This document shows positions 21,850-32,880 of a stretch of DNA of 64,000 nucleotides, in pieces. The position numbers were made by a program, and so were the translations under genes. The first letter of the stretch is position 1. Each line of letters opens with the position of its first letter. The DNA is from Turritopsis dohrnii (Eukaryota; Cnidaria; Hydrozoa; Anthoathecata; Oceaniidae): NCBI GenBank assembly GCA_027922465.2, contig BQMF02000417.1, positions 186,001 through 250,000 on the forward strand, given 5' to 3'. Under the pieces are notes generated by a model that saw nothing but the letters and a program-made list of their open reading frames with translations, did not search any database and was not told the DNA's origin.

Positions 21850-23702
21850 AGAGTTTAAAGAAACTCAGTCTACCTGCGCTATCGTCTCTTTCTAGTCCCA
21901 ATATCAGTTTCACGATATAAAATGAAACACTACCAAGTTGAATAACACAATATCTTACCTTTGTAACAACAGCATTCTTGACAGAAATTTAAATTTTTGA
22001 CTACCAGTTGAAGATCAAAAAGAGATAACACGCAGAAGGTCGTTAAGGATTTAACGAAAACAATCTATTAGTCTTATTAATAATGCAGCAACAACGCACC
22101 AGTGCAACATATCTGAAACCATTAAACTGTGATTCTTCATTGAACGGCTCATGAATAACGCAATGCCTTTGAAGTAGTGATGTCAACGATGTCATTTCGA
22201 ACTGTTATCTAACGGTTAACAAACAGTTACTGTAATCAAGGCTCACGCTATCGGGATGGGGGTCATGAGCCCCTACTTTTTTGCTAAGTAAAAAATTTTT
22301 TTCACACATAAATAATTATTATTTTAAAGATTCTTTGTATTCATTAATATTTTGGCTGTTCTTTCTGTATTGTTTTTGTTTATTCATAGAACGATGCGAT
22401 TTTATTATGTTTATTTTATAAGGGTAAGGGTATGAGATTAGATAAAACTCTATGTTTTATTTCTCATCAATAACATGGCCTCGTCGCCTACTTGTTCCTC
22501 ATTATCGATGTCTTGTATCGAAATCAGGAATTAAGGGCGTGCTAAACAAAACTGAGAAAGGATCTATTTGTATACACAAGGACTTACAAGAATTTAACTC
22601 CGCGAAGTTTAATGAAAATCATGTTTGTTTGTTTTTTTACGTTCTGTCTGGAAATTCTCCATAATTTGGATGAATCTTGAAATAATTAAATAATAGAATT
22701 TTAAATAATTCTCCGTAATTTAATAATAATACCTGTCTTAAAGTTGATTCGAAAAGAAAACAAGAGCCGGATGGCGCCAAACGGTAGCAGCAAAAGTTGC
22801 CACAAGAATACTTTCGAAATTTTACTTAAAGTTCTTAAAAGTTCTTAAAAGTTCTGTAAACGTTATTTCTTGAGATATCTTTCTGGTGGGAAACAGGCAT
22901 AAACGATAATAATGTTTAAAATTACAAACTCATGTAAATAGGGTCTAATCGTAACACACCAGCAATTTAATTTATTAGAAGACAAAAGAATTATACATGC
23001 ATGAGCTGTTTATAACGTACGTTTTTTTTGTAAGAGCTTATGTGGAAAAAACGCGTTTCTTCGAAAAAAGAAATGTATGTTTTGAATTATAATTTCTTGA
23101 AACCGAAAATGAATTCGAAGAGATAACTTCCTTTTTTTAACTCGATTTTTGAAAACTTTGATGTTCAAAGACAGAACAGATAGCTAACAAACGTAGAAAG
23201 TAACAAGAACTTATGTAGCCAGGAGACCCAGCTACATTCTCTCAAACAACATATATCAAATTTCAAGTATCAAATTATTTTCAGTTAGCATAAGTAACTA
23301 TAAGTCTCATTTTTATGTAGACCTATTTGATTAAAGGGGAAGTTCGCCCTAATTTTTTTTCGCCTGAGATGCTTTATTCCATACCAAAACTTCAAAATAT
23401 AATAATCTTATTCGTTCATTTCTTTCGAAAAACGTTTTTTCGTCATGTTTTTCTGTTGAAAAAAATAAGATTTTTAATCTGTTCAGCGTGTGACGTCACT
23501 CCGTGCAGAAAGCATATGTGCAAAGAAAAAAGCTTTATCAAAAATAGTGTTTTTAGAAAGTTATTTTTAGATAACGTATAGCTGAAACCTGAAACTAATA
23601 GCTCTTTCGATGAAAATGATGAATAATGTTTGTAAGATATACCTGATAACTTAAACCTTTTGATTTTGAACCACAAAGAGATGTTAGAAATCTTAAAAGT
23701 AG

Positions 23703-23894
23703 GAGCAAAGAAGAGGAAACGAAAACGATGAAGTGCAGCATGTGTTACCTATAAGAAGCGTAGTTTGGTGTCTTTCTGGAAAGTTTTGCAAACCTATGAG
23801 TACCTACAGGGAAAGTCTGTCCTGCAGAGACACAATGGAATTCAGAACAAGATGCCCTACCGGGCAGAAGGATTTCTGCAAGCTTTGCTGCTGA
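23703..23894 (+). pseudogene. Degraded P2X7-ballast-like zinc-domain remnant
   Basis: A frame open from 23703 (after a TAG) to TGA at 23892-23894 reads VVWCLSGKFCKPMSTYRESL, then SCRD. The family pattern, as in the cytoplasmic ballast of P2X7, is WCxCGxCxPMxTxxESxCCxE. Here W, C, G, C, PM, T and ES align, but one cysteine is Ser and a Phe is inserted. The remainder (RCPTGQKDFCKLCC) departs from the family. It lies in the left part of a TTAA element, as does the intact-style ORF in the Kolobok unit at 58457-59022. Confidence 0.5.
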
Positions 23895-26028
23895 AAATGC
23901 CACAAAAATGCAACACTAGCACACTAGTCCTGCAAAACTAAGACAGTCACATCATTCAGCTCGAGAAGCATCAGCATTAAATAAACAAAAATATTGATGC
24001 GACTGACAATGTTCGTCAAGAAAGTCAGCCTACCATAACATAAAAAAGGGGCTTTTCTTTATGCTATCGCGGAGATCATTTATGAAGATCTGTTTTTTTG
24101 TACGAATAAGCTGAATGATTGTTACTGGATATTTGCCACCCACGTACTCCAAAAAAGTGCATCGACACAATACGAAACTTTAATTTAACCACATTAAATA
24201 TAACGAATCCTATAAAAAGATTGTGTATACTGGCGGTAACCAACATATCGTTTGGGCAGCACAAACTAATATATAAAGTTTCTATATTGATCTCCTCAGA
24301 ATGAAAAATATAAATATCACAATAATAATTACTTAGAAATTAAAGCTCATATCTAATCTAAAAGTTAAAAAAATACAACATACGTAGGGAGAAAAGAGAT
24401 AAGCTGATATAGCCAGAATACATCCAAAAATTGCTATTAAATTATAGTATAAATAGCTGTATAAAGTGCATATGTTGGTGATGTTGGGGAGGAGCTGAAA
24501 GGAAGCTAAGCTGAGCTTTAAAAATCCAAAAGCTTCTAAAAATTGACTTCAAACATGCATACACATACAAAATACACGAAGGTCTTTCATATTTAAAAAG
24601 GCTTGGAGCAAAAATAAAACAAGAAATACCTTTTCTTCCACATTGGCACTGTTTTCATATTTTAAACTTCAAGAAAACTTCTTTCAAAAAACAGAATAAC
24701 CACACTGTAATTTAATTTTGTGAACATGGTAAGTTCCCAACAGTAATGCAATTCTTTATATAAAATTATAAGCTGTATTAACTTCTTTTAAAGCCATATT
24801 TCCATCAAAGAAACTTTTAGCAAACTACACACGTTCTTTCGCTGCCATTTTTAAAACGTTTTGTGGACGATCACATGGCATTGGCGAAAATCAGCCAATA
24901 AACTATCGCTATTTAAGTGGAGGTGGCTAAATTAGCACCCTTTTGAGAAATCGGGCATTATGCACCAATGACAATTAAGACGGCTTTTTTATGAACCAAT
25001 GAAATTTAAGAAACAAAAATGCGTAGGTTTGGACAGTAAGATGAAAAAACAGGAGAAAGACGATCGTAAAGTATTTCTTGCTTACGCAGAAATCCAAAAA
25101 GGGTCGTCGGAAGTAGGGTGGCTGGGTATTTTCAATGTATATACACAACAAAGTTTGTTATTTCAGTCTAGCATGTATAAAAATATATTACAAAATTAAA
25201 TTTCCCTGTTTTATCTTGATCCATCGTCACATTTTTCAACAACTTTAAAAAATGAAAGGCAAAGTAACATGCTTGTTTTAGCCTATCTATAAGGAACAAA
25301 GTTGAAAAATTTTCTGGTCTCCTTAGAACAAAAACTATGTTTTGTGTTATGTTTCTATTTGATAAAAATCTTCCTTCATCTAATCTATGAAGACTAAAAT
25401 TCTGTTCAGAACTTTGAGATTTGCAGCGTATAGACAATACATACACCTGGTGGATACACAATACACTTGGTAAAGGGATACATAAAGATATTCCATCGTG
25501 TGCTTTATGGGCGACAAGGACACCTTTCCCACAAAAAAAATGAGAGTTACGTACCGTTCTTGGAGAGAAAAATTGAAGATCAACAGCATTTAATAGCGTC
25601 AGGTTTGCAAAACTATGCCATTCCTGCTAAAATGCTGTCGATTGGGGAAAAACATTATGTGCAGAGAACGATACATCTCCATTTGATCAGTGTTGGGTAA
25701 AGATGTAAAACCCTGAGTCTTTTGGCAGAGTTCTACTTCATTTTTATGTTGGGAAGCCATCTTTTACGAAGTTCTAGTTATTTTCTTTGACTTGCAATTT
25801 TGGTGAAATGTGAAAGAACAATTTGTGGACCGATTAGTACAAGCTGTCGCAGAGTAACTTGGCATTTTTCGAATTAAAAAATAAAAATAAAACGATGTAT
25901 TACTAGTGAGTTTTTTTGATAGTGTGAAGGTTCAATAACAAACTTTCTTCACGTAAAAGTTCTTTCTGCACGGTGTGACGTCATTTTATCATTCATAATG
26001 AACATCTGTTTCAACTGTGAAAAAACTC
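23895..26028. other. Non-coding interior of the outer TTAA element
   Basis: Short frames only; the stretch near 25467-25700 (QQHLIASGLQNYAIPAKMLS) looks weakly protein-like but is not recognised. No transposase catalytic motif is visible. Confidence 0.35.
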
Positions 26029-27383
26029 ATTTTTCAGGAGGCCCGGAAAACCCGAGTTATGAAATCGAGTTATAAAGTCGAGTTATGAACTATGACGTCA
26101 TAATTCGAGTTATTGACTCGAAATTTTTAATTTTCTATATTCTTTCGAGTTAATAACTCGAAAATATAATTGTCGCTTTTACAACTCGAGTTATTAACTC
26201 GAAATTAAAAAAGTCAAATTTTGAATTCGAGTTAATAACTCGAAGTTAATTTTTCCAATAAATCAAATCGAGTTACTAACTCGATAGTATTATATTGCTT
26301 TAAAGGAATCGAGTTATTAAAGTTTTCAAAAATTTCTTACGATTTATCGTGTGTGCTTGATTTTCAGAATATTTTTCAAATGGCAAGGGATATTTTCGAA
26401 AGTTCACTGGGAATGGTGTGAGTTTTTAAAAAAAGGCAAAGTAGGCCAAATTTGAGGCAAATTTTTAAAATCGTTCAATTTAACGAAAATTTAATAGTGG
26501 AACAAGTTTGTACTGCTGATTTCAAATATTAAGGTCAAACTGTGGATAAGGTCAAATTAGGCCAAACTTGGACCAAATTTTGAAAATTGTTCAATTCTAA
26601 TGAAGATTTAATAGAGGAATGACTTTGTACTGTTGATTTCGAATTTGAAGGTCAACTTGTGCATAAGGCCATATTAGGCCAAATTTGGACCATATTTTGA
26701 AAATTGTTCAACTGTAAGGAAAATTTGCACACGGAGCAATTTTATAGCGCAAGTTTTGATTTACATTAGTGCAGAAACGGCATCAAAATTAATCAGTTGA
26801 GCAAGTCGATGAATATATGTTAATCCTAATATGATATGCAGTCCTGATAATATTTTTAACTACAGCTGTACCATGGCACACCGCTGACATATTTTTCTAT
26901 TGATCTTACTCTTGCTGTATTGTGATAGATGAAAACTACAAGATAAAAAGTTGAAAAGTGAGAAAATAGATTCTATATTTCTATATGAATTTAATTTAGG
27001 TGTTAAGACTGGTGTTTCGCACGTGCAATTTTAATTCTAAAAGAAATTGTTTGTTGCAATATTACTATATGTAATTTTTGTATCAGCAAAGATGGATGAG
27101 AAATTAGAAACCAACTTTTCTAGACTGAAGAATAACGAATTTCGAAAGTGTTTGCGCCATTTTCAGTTACCGAAAAAACTTTTAAAAAAATTTGGTCCAA
27201 ATTTGGCCTAATTTGAACGATTTTCAAAATTTGCCTCAAATTTGGCCTACTTTTTTTAAAAACTCACACAATTCCCAGTGAACTTTCGAAAATATCCCTT
27301 GCCATATTTGAAAAATATTCTGAAAATCAAGCACACACGATAAATCGTAAGAAATTTTTGAAAACTTTAATAACTCGATTCCT

Positions 27384-30181
27384 TTAAGGTGGATTCACAG
27401 TAAAAAGGCAAAATTTGCAAATAAGCACTTTTTCAAAAATCTTTTTACACTAGAAGATAAAAATCATCACAAAAAGCAAAAAAAATATTTGTTGAAAAAA
27501 AAATTCATAATGGTGGCTCAGCTGTGGTCATAAATCACTTAAATGATGCTTGTGCGGGTCAGTTGATAAATACTGAACTTTCTATTTATAACACATCAAA
27601 CTTGTAAAAAGTATCAATTAGACTGTGTTTTATGATCTGAAACTATTTCTGAGGTCTAAGCACACTATTAAGCGCCATTATGGAAATTTTCCTGGAGCGG
27701 TCAAAAAAATAACAAAAGATCGTCAGTTAACATTAAATAAGTCAACAAAGAAATAAAAATACTCCTTCCTTTTAGTATTAGGTCACAGTATAAACCTTCC
27801 TGAACATCTGTAGAAAATTTGATGCGAAAACCTCAAGTGGTTGCGAAATGAGAGGCCGACCCGCTAGTCAACACAGTGAAAAAGTACAAAAAACGGTTAA
27901 AATTTTGTTAACAAAATGTTGTATAAAATATATTAAAACACACTTTATGTAGCTTTAAAAACCACCAGGTTCATATGATGGTCCTTCAAAATCAATAGTT
28001 TCATCTTGCTGCTTCTTCTTAGAGTGTCGAAGAATTTTTCGTCGCTTTTTCTGCTCATTCGACATTCTGTACAGGGAAGAACGTTTGCGGTTGGCATTAA
28101 CTGATCTGCATATCTGATTCATATGTATACCTGGATTTATTTTAAGCAATGTCATTGTATCCAAAGCAGCCTTTTCACCAGAATTAAAGTGAGCAATTGC
28201 ATCATAAACCCCTGCAGACAAAATTTCCAGACCAACATGTGTTGATTTGGGGACACGGTTCCAAATCATACCGTTAAACGACTCGTTGGCATTCTGCGTT
28301 TTGCCATGCAGACATTTCTTTAGCATTTCCGACTTGCGCAATGCATTATATATAGGCAAAATTGCCTTTCTAACATCAATAGGTAACTTCCCTTTAGATT
28401 TATAATAGCTCGTATTATCTAATTTGTCCTTTTGAAACTGGCACCATGCATCGTGAGACTTTGGACAAGAATTGTGGTAACCACTTACATGGTATAAGGA
28501 ACTGAGACATGCCTTGCGCATATCTTCAAGTTTGCCGATGTTCTGGCGGAGAGCAATGCCAAAGTAATTCTGCAATGTGTCTATTTTGGCATCAGTAAGT
28601 CTTCCTCTTCCTCCAAGACCTTTGGTGTTTTTTTTCAGTTTTCGAAGTCTTGAACCGACTCGCTTTTGATAATGCCCTATACATTCAAATTTTGTTACGG
28701 GTTTGTTTGGGCCATAAACATCTTTTACAGCTGGGTATGCCTTGCTGTTACCATCACCATAAAAAGAAGTGTAGAAAAGTTTATGCTTCTTTTCTGATGC
28801 CTTGAAGATTTTAAGAGCGCCTGCGGTTTCCATCGCTGGGGAAGATCCGGTGTAATTCAGGTTACATTTATGGGACAGTTTCCAACTCTGATAAGTCGAG
28901 GGGTTTGTCAAAGCGATCTTCTTCATTTTTGTACATCTTTTACAGGATTTTGAAAGGATAGCAATATCTAGCACTTTGCCATTGTCAACGGAAATGGCAG
29001 CAACAACACCTAAAGTTGACGTAAAACCTTTACGTTGCCAGGTACCATCAACCGATACTCCAACATCTGCCACCTCCGCAGCACCACGAAGACTTTCAGC
29101 GGCATCTGACATGTTTTTCTCAGCAATTTCTTTAGATGCCAATTTAATTGTATGTGTAAGGTTATCATAAGCAGATTTATTCGTGGGTGGTGGCATATTC
29201 AAGTAACCACATAGTTTAGTTATTAACGCATGACCAACACCAATACGTCGAAAACCATAAACTGCACGCACATTTACTTCCATGGATTTCATGCCACGAC
29301 GGTCACAAGTATTAACTTGAGGTGAGGTATAAAAGTTGTGGCGAAACTCACAATTTTCACATTCAACTTTACAATATCTTGCAAGTCCTCTTTTCCTTTC
29401 GTTTATGTCAGCAAGTTTGCAGGTGTTTGTCATCTTGCAACTTGGACATGCCAACAGAGAAATGACACCTGACAAGATGCTGAAGTCTATCAACCTAAAC
29501 CCTGAAGGTGTTGATGTGAGCTTTTCAGGTTCAATATCAACGACTTTCTGAACAGTAACGTTTGATGCTCTATGTCTGTCAACATCTGAATTAGCAACAT
29601 CAGCATTGGGTAAAATTTCCTGTGTTGTTGCCTCAGCTGGTTCTACACTTTCAGTTACTCTCGGGGTTAGTTTTTTCCCTTTATTGGCATTTCCTCTCTT
29701 TTTAGAATATAGCTTCTTACTTTTTTGTTTAGAACAACGTTCTGCATCACCTTTTCCGCGGATTCTTTGGATACTTTCAGATTTATCCATTCGAAAAAAA
29801 TTTCACATTGACTATCAGCAGCTCAAAAACTTTGATATTGGTTTGAAAATATATCATTTAACATTCCTGGCATGTGTAAAACACAGACTGAGGCCCTGGC
29901 CTTAAGAAGAAGCAAAAATTCGGCGCTAAAACCATGCAAAGAGAAGGCCAGGAAAAGGTCAAAACTTTTTGTAATTTTACTCTTATTTTTTTTAAATTTT
30001 TTTTGCCACCCGTTGTCAGAAAAACCTCTGTAGCTCCAAAAATATTGATTTTGACAAAAGAATAGTTGTATTTTCGGAAACTACGATAATTTTTGCACGA
30101 GATACATGTATTGATATATGCATTTTAAAAAATCGATTTTTTTTCAAAAAATTACATTTTAATACTGTGAATCCACCTTAA
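27384..30181 (-). mobile_element. TTAA-flanked transposon with intact PF20700-type transposase
   Basis: TTAA at 27384-27387 and 30178-30181 flank perfect 15-bp inverted ends GGTGGATTCACAGTA. It sits inside the right arm of the 26038-30443 foldback. Excising it with one TTAA gives a right arm that matches the left arm through the junction, so the insertion and its TTAA duplication are directly demonstrated. The element is 2.8 kb and has one large minus-strand gene, making it the best candidate for a complete element in the window. Confidence 0.85.
27955..29790 (-). CDS. Intact transposase, 'Mutator-like' PF20700 type (611 aa)
   Basis: ATG at 29790, TAA at 27955-27957, with no frameshift or stop. 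A Lys/Arg-rich N-terminus (residues 1-50) precedes FRLIDFSILSGVISLLACPS and a Cys cluster (CPSCKMTNTC, CKVECENC) that may bind zinc. The catalytic core has VGVSVDGTWQRKGFTSTLGV (first Asp), CKRC, GSSPAMETAGALKIF, FYGDGNSKAY (second Asp), FECIGHYQKRVGSRLRKL and CLHGKTQNANESFNGMIWNR (candidate Glu). The C-terminus is basic (KKRRKILRHSKKK), suiting nuclear entry. These blocks match the metazoan proteins Pfam calls Mutator-like transposase. The Pfam name suggests 8-11 bp duplications, but this copy sits in TTAA. Activity cannot be judged from sequence alone; the undamaged frame and intact ends suggest recent mobility. Confidence 0.85.
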   Translation of the reverse strand: MDKSESIQRIRGKGDAERCSKQKSKKLYSKKRGNANKGKKLTPRVTESVEPAEATTQEILPNADVANSDVDRHRASNVTVQKVVDIEPEKLTSTPSGFRLIDFSILSGVISLLACPSCKMTNTCKLADINERKRGLARYCKVECENCEFRHNFYTSPQVNTCDRRGMKSMEVNVRAVYGFRRIGVGHALITKLCGYLNMPPPTNKSAYDNLTHTIKLASKEIAEKNMSDAAESLRGAAEVADVGVSVDGTWQRKGFTSTLGVVAAISVDNGKVLDIAILSKSCKRCTKMKKIALTNPSTYQSWKLSHKCNLNYTGSSPAMETAGALKIFKASEKKHKLFYTSFYGDGNSKAYPAVKDVYGPNKPVTKFECIGHYQKRVGSRLRKLKKNTKGLGGRGRLTDAKIDTLQNYFGIALRQNIGKLEDMRKACLSSLYHVSGYHNSCPKSHDAWCQFQKDKLDNTSYYKSKGKLPIDVRKAILPIYNALRKSEMLKKCLHGKTQNANESFNGMIWNRVPKSTHVGLEILSAGVYDAIAHFNSGEKAALDTMTLLKINPGIHMNQICRSVNANRKRSSLYRMSNEQKKRRKILRHSKKKQQDETIDFEGPSYEPGGF

Positions 30182-30754
30182 AGCAATATAATACTATCGA
30201 GTTAGTAACTCGATTTGATTTATTGGAAAAATTAACTTCGAGTTATTAACTCGAATTCAAAATTTGACTTTTTTAATTTCGAGTTAATAACTCGAGTTGT
30301 AAAAGCGACAATTATATTTTTGAGTTATTAACTCGAAAGAATATAGAAAATTAAAAATTTCGAGTTAATAACTCGAATTATGACGTCATAGTTCATAACT
30401 CGACTTTATAACTCGATTTTATAACTCGGGTTTTCCGGGCCTCATTTTTCAGCATCTAAAAGTTTTAATAACTTTTGAACGAAAAGAGCATTTTCAAAAA
30501 TTCAAAAAGTGGGTTTCTAACTTTTCAAAGCATTACAAGTTAAAACAAAAAAATAAGAAGTGAAAAATTAGACCGAACTTCCCCTTTAATATTCATTCCT
30601 CCATGAGTTGAGTTAGAAATATCATAGAAGACGTATTTTTAAATGTTTGATCAATGTTTGATTAATGTTTTGCATATCGATATGCAAAACATTAAAGAAT
30701 TCGCAGACTACGCTCCTTCGCTAGAATTTATATGGCGTTATAAGTAGAGTCTCG

Positions 30755-30841
30755 CAGACTCTAAATCGTAGACTAATTGCCATTTCGGCCGGAGGAGTAG
30801 TAGTAGTAGTCCAAGGGCGTTTTAATACGGTATTCGCTTTC
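30755..30841. repeat. Dispersed repeat, inverted copy of 19881-19961
   Basis: agactctaaatcg, ctaattgccatttcggccgg, an AGT-rich run and ttttaatacggtattcgctt mirror the copy at 19881. The (AGT)n run replaces the (CTC/CTT) run of the other copy. Confidence 0.75.
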
Positions 30842-31254
30842 GCTGCTACCGTAACAAGATCTTTATGACAAATCCATGTTATATATTTTAAGACAAGCTT
30901 TCAGAGACTCTTCACTCCTCTATGATCACGTCAAATTTAGTAAAATTACAACACGTTGTTGAAACACATTGTATATAAAAAAAATTTACAACATGATTTT
31001 CTACTTGATCGACTTTAAGTAAAAGGGTCGTAAAATTAGAATAACTCCAAAAGCATTGATCTTAACATCTATAAAATCGTGTTAGTTATTTTGCCAGCTT
31101 ACAAAAAAGTTCAACCTAATGAAAAAGAACTTTTCTGCAATCTGCTGAAACCTTTAAACAGTTTAATTCCTTCATTCATCAGGACAGATTTATAACAACA
31201 GTGCAACATATCTGAAAACGTTACACTGTGATTCTTCATTGAACGACTCATGAA

Positions 31255-31970
31255 GTAGTGATGTCAAACGATATGGGTTTATACATGACATTTGAATACG
31301 AATAAGTTCTGTTTTATGACCTTTTCGATGTGAAATATCATTCGTCTGTTATCAAAATGTAAATTTTAGATCACGATTCAACGATAGACTCTTATTTTTT
31401 TTACAGAAATATTAAATATATGATAATAACAACAACTCCCTTCTTTTTCTTCCCACGCTTATATTCTTCTCCACATTTTACTTCCCTTGTCTTGCAGGGG
31501 CAACCAGATCTTTTACCATCTTTTCTGCTGCAAGTCGAGTTACATATACAATGCTGAAAATGCACGAGTGAGTCAATGTAATCAAATTTAAGTTTTGTTG
31601 AGAACAAACAACAAAGAAATAATTTTGTTTTGATTGGAATAGGCAATGAAATCAAATCGTTTTAAATTAGCTTCCACAACATTCTCTTATAATGATAAAA
31701 GTAATCTTACTTGAGTTAAGACAGCTGACATGTTTCTTCGCACACAACGATGACTTATAACACGTATTGTAGAAGAATGAATTCTTTCACCAACATATCG
31801 TTTAAAAGGTGTCAAAACTATGTTTCAGGTTGATTTCCCGAAATAAAGAAGATTTCTGTTCTTCTCCGACAGAGAAAGCTTGATTATTTACCACCATATT
31901 TGTTTATATTTTTCATGTTCGATCACGTGACGATAATATTAACAATTTTAGCCGTACAATGCCTCTTTAA
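31255..31970. mobile_element. 5'-truncated copy of the Cys-rich TTAA element
   Basis: From about 31270 the sequence is nearly identical to 20515-21275 and ends with the same inverted end and TTAA (31967-31970). The left 370 bp, including the left end, are missing. Upstream of the joint the sequence matches about 22119-22180 of the foldback loop instead. The joint lies in gtcaaacgatatggg, which shares short homology with both parents. A small internal deletion relative to copy 1 is present near 31760. Confidence 0.75.
31401..31557 (-). CDS. Cysteine-rich putative zinc-binding exon (copy 2)
   Basis: The minus-strand frame after the same gtgcattttcag acceptor repeats HCICNSTCSRKDGKRSGCPC and differs from copy 1 only near the end (EEYKRGKKKKG), which loses one cysteine. 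Conservation of the central cysteine block between copies contrasts with changes in the flanks. Function unknown. Confidence 0.4.
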
Positions 31971-32142
31971 ACTGGAGCACATTTATTAGCTTGGCCAGAA
32001 AGCTGGATTTCCAATTAACATAAAGCCTGGTTTCCATTGTGAAATGAGGTGAAATAAGGTGAAATAAGTTTTGAGAATAATTTCTTATTTCACGACAGAA
32101 AATTAATTATGCATTGGTTTCCACTGCAATCACTATTATTTC

Positions 32143-32325
32143 ATGTTGTTTAAAGAAGCTCAATATGGAAATTATCCCAGAAGAAGATGTCTTCTGAGTG
32201 CTGTTGCTAAGAAGAAACCGAGATTTTGGGTCAGAAATTTAAACGGAACACTTTATTACACTTTTAAATGGTTCTATTCTTCTGGCAGCAGTTTGCGATG
32301 CGAACTGTTGCTTCGCGCTTTTTGA
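32143..32325 (+). pseudogene. Short fragment possibly from a Harbinger-type transposase
   Basis: The frame reads EAQYGNYPRRRCLLSAVAKK then KPRFWVRNLNG. A basic stretch followed by RFWVR is common just before the nuclease domain of PIF/Harbinger transposases, but nothing else of that domain follows. The assignment is weak. Confidence 0.2.
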
Positions 32326-32710
32326 CTTAGGGCAGCACGGTTCCAACAACGGCAATTGTGTTCTGGCAAACTTAAAAAAAGAATAATGTTTGCAGATGAT
32401 ATGTAGAAATACATGTCCCAATTGAGCAAAATCATCAGCAAACTTTACCATATTATCTACTTGTAGATGGGGTATTCCCACTAAAGAAGTGGTTGATGCG
32501 TCCATACGGGGGTAAAAATGCTAGACGAAAAGACGAAAGGATTTATAGTTACTGCAGACCACGTATTGTTTACCACATCCTTCTATTTATATCCTTTTCA
32601 CTGTTTGTCATATAAGACAGGCTATTGTTTTATTTATTCTGCTGAAATTTCTTCGTTCTTTCTTCTTCAAAAAGGGGCATCAATCATAGAATTAGCAAAC
32701 ACGTCTTAAG

Positions 32711-32875
32711 GCCGGTTTTCAGTTCAATCGCTGCGGTCGCGCGACTGATCGAACAGCTTTTTCATTCGCTCAGTATTTGAAATGATTTGGACTACCAGTC
32801 GAATGAGATTGCGTTAGCCAATAAAAAATCAGATCGCTCATTCGTGTGACCACTGCGAATGAACTGAAAACCGGC
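32711..32875. mobile_element. MITE with GCCGGTTTTCAGTTCA ends
   Basis: gccggttttcagttcaatcg at the left mirrors cgaatgaactgaaaaccggc at the right, 165 bp in all. TTAAG/TTTTA-type AT flanks suggest a PIF/Harbinger 3-bp target but are not decisive. It directly precedes LINE A. A partly similar tract (cgaacagctttttcattc) recurs near 51730. Confidence 0.7.
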
Positions 32876-32880
32876 TTTTA

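Larger units (their letters stand above)
20028..23213. mobile_element. Large foldback element invaded by a TTAA element
   Basis: The left arm (20028-20147 plus 21276-21580) and the right arm (22777-23213) are reverse complements, sharing cgtttgttagct, gaattcattttyggtttca, ttccacataagctcttac, gagatatctc, agtaaaatttcgaaag and gctgctaccgttt.gcgccat. Removing the insert at 20148-21275 restores collinearity of the arms. The loop contains a 29-bp tandem duplication and no transposase. Confidence 0.65.
26038..30443. mobile_element. Long-TIR foldback element with 9-bp target duplication (MULE-like)
   Basis: The ends GAGGCCCGGAAAACCCGAG and the mirror CGGGTTTTCCGGGCCTC are flanked by identical 9-bp ATTTTTCAG (26029-26037 and 30444-30452). 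The left arm (26038 to about 26485) is packed with palindromic TAACTCGAGTTA-type words; the right arm is its reverse complement but is split by the 27384-30181 insertion. Arms of roughly 430-450 bp and a 9-bp duplication are typical of Mutator-like elements. Its own loop (26486-27220) encodes nothing and carries AGGCCAAATTTGGACC repeats related to the satellite at 44350-45775. Confidence 0.8.
23331..30589. mobile_element. 7.26-kb TTAA-flanked element (outermost of a three-level nest)
   Basis: TTAA at 23331-23334 and 30586-30589 flank inverted ends AAGGGGAAGTTCG (left, then CCCTAATTTTT) and its mirror AAAATTAGACCGAACTTCCCCTT (right). Without the nested foldback (26038-30443) the element is about 2.85 kb. 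It carries a degraded P2X7-ballast-like ORF at 23703-23894 but no recognisable transposase. TTAA ends and the ORF link it to the Kolobok element at 54464-59291. Confidence 0.75.

Noticed and set aside
25467..25700. ORF with QQHLIASGLQNYAIPAKMLS as part of a Kolobok transposase
   Set aside because: None of the THAP, GDxxCDSPG or HxFDVWH motifs are present; no reason to assign it.
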